64,000 nucleotides of DNA, from positions 4,278,001 to 4,342,000 of the forward strand of contig NZ_CP073346.1 in assembly GCF_024397895.1 (NCBI RefSeq). Direction: 5' to 3'. The notes under the pieces are model-generated. The model was not told the DNA's origin. It ran no database searches and worked only from the letters and a program-made list of their open reading frames with translations. A program made the translations under genes and the position numbers. The stretch comes from Pseudomonas benzenivorans (GTDB lineage: Bacteria > Pseudomonadota > Gammaproteobacteria > Pseudomonadales > Pseudomonadaceae). Of this stretch, positions 63,727 to 64,000 are shown piece by piece (positions within the stretch are counted from its first letter, which is position 1; each line of letters begins with the position of its first letter).

Positions 63727-64000
63727 CTAGGGTTGGCCCATTGTGCTGAGCGGCAGGCACAGGCTGGCGCTGAAACCGCCGCCGGGGCGATTGGTCAGCG
63801 CCAGTCGCCCGCCGTGACGCTCCGCCGCGCGGCGGGCGATGGCCAGACCCAGGCCGTGCCCAGGGGCGCGTTGTCCGGGGGCGCGGAAGAACGGTTCGCC
63901 CAACTGGGGCAGGTGCTCGGCGGCCACCCCGGGGCCGCGGTCGCGCACGTTGATGCACAACTCGCCCGCCTCTCGGGTCACGCTCAGCTCGATCGGCTGG
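63727..64000 (-). CDS. sensor histidine kinase, C-terminal ATPase part (runs off right edge)
   Basis: The minus-strand frame is open from 64000 and ends with TAG at 63727-63729, about 90 codons. It contains the end of a HATPase_c domain: G1 box DRGPGV, F box EPFFRAPG and G2 box GHGLGLAIARRAAERHGG, finishing LPLSTMGQP. The N box, phospho-His domain and sensor are outside the window. P. aeruginosa has a CpxA-like sensor (PA3206) in this position, from memory. ATP-binding boxes are intact, so the kinase should be functional as far as seen. Confidence 0.9.
   Translation of the reverse strand, partial: QPIELSVTREAGELCINVRDRGPGVAAEHLPQLGEPFFRAPGQRAPGHGLGLAIARRAAERHGGRLALTNRPGGGFSASLCLPLSTMGQP

Overview
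The window is a chromosomal segment of a high-GC gammaproteobacterium, almost certainly a Pseudomonas. Support comes from the single-copy Pseudomonas-type genes (an NAD-glutamate dehydrogenase of about 1617 aa, a 71-aa Rmf, RlmKL, CyaB with a membrane sensor) and from gene neighbourhoods that, from memory, resemble the P. aeruginosa PA307x-PA304x block on the left and the PA3219-PA3206 block on the right. No rRNA, tRNA, CRISPR array, insertion sequence or prophage was seen.

Layout. 1-6017 (minus strand) is a tightly overlapped MoxR-DUF58-DUF4381-BatA-BatB/TPR-BatD operon, with BatD running off the left edge. 6384-18791 holds housekeeping genes: gdhB, an unknown 299-aa protein, a DUF2835 protein, pyrD, rmf, rlmKL, dacB and a YggL protein. 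18830-24961 has a large HD-GYP c-di-GMP phosphodiesterase, a FUSC-type membrane protein, a dGTPase-like gene and a DoxX protein.

25182-42584 is a complete Lap adhesion system: type I secretion genes lapC, lapB and lapE (minus strand), a divergent 2985-aa LapA-type adhesin (plus strand), a small conserved gene, then lapD and lapG (minus strand). The adhesin has an N-terminal retention module with a PAAG site for LapG, two adjacent arrays of perfectly phased repeats (4 x 501 bp and 4 x 537 bp), a von Willebrand A domain and C-terminal RTX repeats. LapD has degenerate GGDEF and EAL motifs, as expected of a c-di-GMP receptor. LapG keeps its Cys-His-Asp triad. Together they make c-di-GMP-controlled attachment: at high c-di-GMP LapD holds LapG and the adhesin stays on the surface; at low c-di-GMP LapG cuts it loose. 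The HD-GYP enzyme and a GGEEF cyclase in the same window could feed this switch, but that link is only inferred.

42691-54420 holds YbaN and UPF0149 proteins, recQ, a diguanylate cyclase, a DUF2804 protein, a MarR-MFS efflux pair, a FimV-like protein, a SelW-like thioredoxin-fold protein, an EamA transporter and a CsaA-type protein. 54504-64000 has an AraC regulator, a plcP-agt lipid-remodelling pair preceded by an 11-bp-phased array resembling tandem PHO boxes, cyaB, an Mpo1-like protein, a second AraC regulator, trkH with a decayed trkH copy beside it, a YkgJ protein, a nitroreductase and the end of a sensor histidine kinase.

The most interesting points are the PHO-like array before plcP-agt, the two-family repeat adhesin, the trkH pseudogene, and the absence of pel genes between gdhB and pyrD in a genome that carries Lap instead.
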